From Nocardioides gilvus (GTDB lineage Bacteria; Actinomycetota; Actinomycetes; Propionibacteriales; Nocardioidaceae): DNA of 64,000 nucleotides. Positions 61,467-64,000 of the stretch are shown here, one piece after another. Below the pieces are notes generated by a model that worked only from the letters and a program-made list of their open reading frames with translations, did no database searches and was not told where the DNA came from. Position 1 is the first letter of the stretch. The number at the start of each line of letters is the position of its first letter. The translations under genes and the position numbers were made by a program. The DNA is taken from contig NZ_QHKY01000003.1 of NCBI RefSeq assembly GCF_003194605.1, positions 248,001 through 312,000 on the forward strand. Reading direction: 5' to 3'.

Positions 61467-61504
61467 ACGAGGGCCGACCCCGCGTGAGCGGAGCCGACCC
61501 TCGT
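61467..61504 (-). terminator. Terminator of rpoC
   Basis: Arms 61467-61473 and 61498-61504 pair (7 bp) and inner G/C segments extend the stem with mismatches. It begins 18 nt after the rpoC stop on the minus strand. Confidence 0.6.
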
Positions 61505-61522
61505 GGGTGAAGCGCGACTGAA

Positions 61523-64000
61523 TCAGTTCTGGTAGGAACCGAAGTCGAAGTCGTCCAGCGCGACGGCCTGGCCGCCACCCTGTCCGAAGTCGTAGTCGTA
61601 GTCGTAGCCGGTGACCTGGTAGGCAGCCGCACGGGCTTCCTCGGTCGGCTCGACGCGGATGTTGCGGTAGCGCTCCAGACCGGTACCGGCCGGGATGAGC
61701 TTTCCGATGATCACGTTCTCCTTCAGACCCAGGAGCGAGTCCGAACGACCGTTGATCGCCGCGTCGGTGAGCACTCGGGTCGTCTCCTGGAAGGAGGCGG
61801 CCGAGAGCCACGACTCGGTGGCCAGCGATGCCTTGGTGATACCCATCAGCTCGGCACGACCCGAGGCCGGCTTGCCGCCCTCGGAGACCACGCGACGGTT
61901 CTCCTCCTCGAAGCGGGCACGGTCGACGAGGTCGGACGGGAGCAGGTTCGTCTCGCCGGACTCGATGACCGTGACGCGACGCAGCATCTGGCGCACGATG
62001 ATCTCGATGTGCTTGTCGTGGATCGACACACCCTGGCTGCGGTAGACCTGCTGGACCTCGTCCACCAGGTGCTGCTGCGCACGACGGATACCCAGGACCC
62101 GGAGGACCTCCTTGGGGTCCGGCGTACCGAAGGTGAGCAGGTCGCCGACCTCGATGTGGTCGCCGTCCGTGACACGCAGACGCGAACGCTTCGAGACCGG
62201 GTACTCGATCGGGTCGGACCCGTCGTCGGGGGTCACGATGACCTTGCGCGACTTGTCCGTGTCCTCGATCTCGACACGGCCAGCAGCCTCCGAGATCGGA
62301 GCCATACCCTTCGGGGAACGGGCCTCGAAGAGCTCGACCACACGGGGCAGACCCTGCGTGATGTCGTCCGCGGAGGCCACACCACCGGTGTGGAAGGTAC
62401 GCATGGTCAGCTGCGTGCCGGGCTCACCGATCGACTGGGCCGCGATGATGCCGACGGCCTCACCGATGTCGACCAGCAGGCCGGTGGCCAGTGAACGGCC
62501 GTAGCACTTCGCGCAGGTACCGGTCTTGGCGTCGCAGGTCAGCACGGAGCGGACCTTCACCTCGATGATGCCTGCGGAGACGAGCTCGTCGATCTTGACG
62601 TCGCCCAGGTCCTCACCGGCGCCTGCGAGGACCTCGCCGCTCTCCGGGTGGGTGACCTCGACGGCAGCCGCACGGGCGTACGCCGAGGTCTCGGCGTTCT
62701 CGTGCTTGACGACGACGCCGTCCTCACGGACCTCCCCGATGATCTTGACCAGACCACGCTCGGTGCCGCAGTCGTCCTCACGGATGATGACGTCCTGCGA
62801 GACGTCCACCAGACGACGGGTCAGGTAACCCGAGTCAGCGGTACGCAGAGCGGTGTCGGCGAGACCCTTGCGAGCACCGTGGGTCGAGATGAAGTACTCG
62901 AGCACGGAGAGGCCTTCACGGAAGTTGGCCTTGATCGGGCGCGGGATGATCTCGCCCTTCGGGTTGGCCACCAGACCACGCATGGCGGCAACCTGGCGGA
63001 TCTGCATCATGTTTCCGGATGCGCCCGAGTCGACCATCATGTAGATCGGGTTGCGACGGTCGAAGTTCTTCTCCATCGCCTGCGCGACCTCGTTGGAGGC
63101 CTCGGTCCAGATCTCGATGAGCTCCTGACGACGCTCCTCGTCGGTGACCAGACCACGCTCGAACTGCTTCTGCACCTTCTCCGCCTTGGCCTCGTAGCCC
63201 GAGAGGATCTCGGCCTTCGAGTCCGGCGTGGTGACGTCGTCGATGGAGACGGTCACACCGGAGCGCGTGGCCCAGTGGAAACCGGCGTCCTTGAGGGCGT
63301 CCAGGGAAGCAGCGACCTCGACCTTGGTGTAGCGCTCGGCCAGGTCGTTGACGATCGTGCCGAGACGCTTCTTGCCGACCTCTTCGTTGACGAAGGCGTA
63401 GTCCGCCGGGAGCGTGTCGTTGAAGATCGTGCGGCCCAGGGTGGTGTCGAGGGTGATCGAGTCGCCCTCGCTCCAGCCCGCGGGGACCGGCAGGCCCGTC
63501 GGCGAGATGATGTCGTTGAGACGGATCTTGACCTTCGACTGCAACGTGATCTCGCCCCGGTCGAAGGCCATGATGGCCTCGGCCTGCGACGAGAAGGCAC
63601 GACCCTCGCCGAGCTCACCGTCACGATCGGTGGTCAGGAAGAACAGACCCACGATCATGTCCTGGGTCGGCATCGTCACCGGGCGACCGTCGGACGGCTT
63701 CAGGATGTTGTTCGTCGACAGCATCAGGATCCGGGCCTCGGCCTGGGCCTCGGCGGACAGGGGCAGGTGGACCGCCATCTGGTCACCGTCGAAGTCAGCG
63801 TTGAACGCGGTGCAGACCAGGGGGTGGATCTGGATGGCCTTGCCCTCGATCAGCTGGGGCTCGAACGCCTGGATGCCGAGACGGTGCAGCGTGGGCGCAC
63901 GGTTCAGCAGGACCGGGTGCTCGGTGATGACCTCTTCGAGGACGTCCCAGACCACTGCGAAGCGAGGACCACCGGAGGTCGCGCGCTCCACCATCCGCTT
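61523..64000 (-). CDS. rpoC: DNA-directed RNA polymerase subunit beta' (N-terminus beyond window)
   Basis: About 825 C-terminal residues are visible; the frame runs off the right edge with [11 protein letters not shown]. The catalytic magnesium motif [13 protein letters not shown] lies near the start of the visible part, followed by the bridge-helix and trigger-loop region ([46 protein letters not shown]). Zinc-site Cys residues are in DDCGTERG and [14 protein letters not shown]. The C-terminal [18 protein letters not shown] and [21 protein letters not shown] blocks are invariant family segments. rpoB should lie just outside. Confidence 0.97.
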   Translation of the reverse strand, partial: KRMVERATSGGPRFAVVWDVLEEVITEHPVLLNRAPTLHRLGIQAFEPQLIEGKAIQIHPLVCTAFNADFDGDQMAVHLPLSAEAQAEARILMLSTNNILKPSDGRPVTMPTQDMIVGLFFLTTDRDGELGEGRAFSSQAEAIMAFDRGEITLQSKVKIRLNDIISPTGLPVPAGWSEGDSITLDTTLGRTIFNDTLPADYAFVNEEVGKKRLGTIVNDLAERYTKVEVAASLDALKDAGFHWATRSGVTVSIDDVTTPDSKAEILSGYEAKAEKVQKQFERGLVTDEERRQELIEIWTEASNEVAQAMEKNFDRRNPIYMMVDSGASGNMMQIRQVAAMRGLVANPKGEIIPRPIKANFREGLSVLEYFISTHGARKGLADTALRTADSGYLTRRLVDVSQDVIIREDDCGTERGLVKIIGEVREDGVVVKHENAETSAYARAAAVEVTHPESGEVLAGAGEDLGDVKIDELVSAGIIEVKVRSVLTCDAKTGTCAKCYGRSLATGLLVDIGEAVGIIAAQSIGEPGTQLTMRTFHTGGVASADDITQGLPRVVELFEARSPKGMAPISEAAGRVEIEDTDKSRKVIVTPDDGSDPIEYPVSKRSRLRVTDGDHIEVGDLLTFGTPDPKEVLRVLGIRRAQQHLVDEVQQVYRSQGVSIHDKHIEIIVRQMLRRVTVIESGETNLLPSDLVDRARFEEENRRVVSEGGKPASGRAELMGITKASLATESWLSAASFQETTRVLTDAAINGRSDSLLGLKENVIIGKLIPAGTGLERYRNIRVEPTEEARAAAYQVTGYDYDYDFGQGGGQAVALDDFDFGSYQN

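Overview
The window is a high-GC actinobacterial chromosome segment. Frequent GTG starts, ATGA/GTGA gene overlaps, many leaderless promoters, and the families present (DUF5709, DUF2277, IdeR, LCP, the Glp/GlpR pair, a eukaryotic-type UDP-glucose pyrophosphorylase) fit Nocardioides or a close relative in the Nocardioidaceae. No insertion sequence, prophage, CRISPR array or rRNA operon was seen. Both ends cut a gene: a secreted protein at the left edge and rpoC at the right.

Left part (1-31 kb), mostly housekeeping. A minus-strand run carries galU, the gephyrin-like protein glp, moaC, a mogA/moaB-type gene, a rimJ-like acetyltransferase and the membrane receptor glpR, so molybdenum-cofactor genes sit inside a cluster linked elsewhere to cell division. 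Next come 5-formyltetrahydrofolate cyclo-ligase, a large Ntn-hydrolase (penicillin acylase family) with a repetitive spacer, FmdB, an SAF-domain protein, MscL and an LCP ligase. A compact three-gene set (YbaB-like, EspC-like, helical alanine-rich protein) resembles ESX-1 accessory genes but has no secretion core nearby. tRNA-Ala(CGC) and tRNA-Arg(CCT) each have a terminator hairpin. A sirtuin, IdeR, a MarR/MFS drug-efflux operon and a heterodimeric ABC exporter follow. Between the two exporters is a 444-bp gap with MarR operators and a strongly structured element. pdxH, a citrate synthase, DUF5709 and a secreted peptidase-like protein complete this part.

Middle (32.5-50.2 kb), a catabolic island. 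After serC lies an eleven-gene, tightly overlapping minus-strand operon: TAXI-type TRAP binding protein, fused TRAP permease, two CoA-transferase subunits, an MFS carrier, a 2-methylfumaryl-CoA-isomerase-like CaiB protein, acyl-CoA dehydrogenase, SDR, a mesaconyl-CoA-hydratase-like protein, thiolase and a MaoC hydratase. Facing it are an acyl-CoA thioesterase, a LysR regulator and a second plus-strand operon (CaiB CoA-transferase, acyl-CoA dehydrogenase, crotonase). Two short DNA words recur in both divergent intergenic regions, which suggests one LysR regulon for uptake and CoA-dependent breakdown of an unidentified, probably branched or dicarboxylic, acid.

Right part (50.2-64 kb). A secreted propeller-like protein, a methyltransferase with an unusual 28-residue membrane protein in front, a tandem pair of unknown paralogues with C-terminal membrane helices, a bidirectional terminator, a fused FAD/Fe-S dehydrogenase, a DUF1648 protein, a double-Nudix protein, an acyltransferase, a geranylgeranyl-reductase-family flavoprotein and the 3' part of rpoC.
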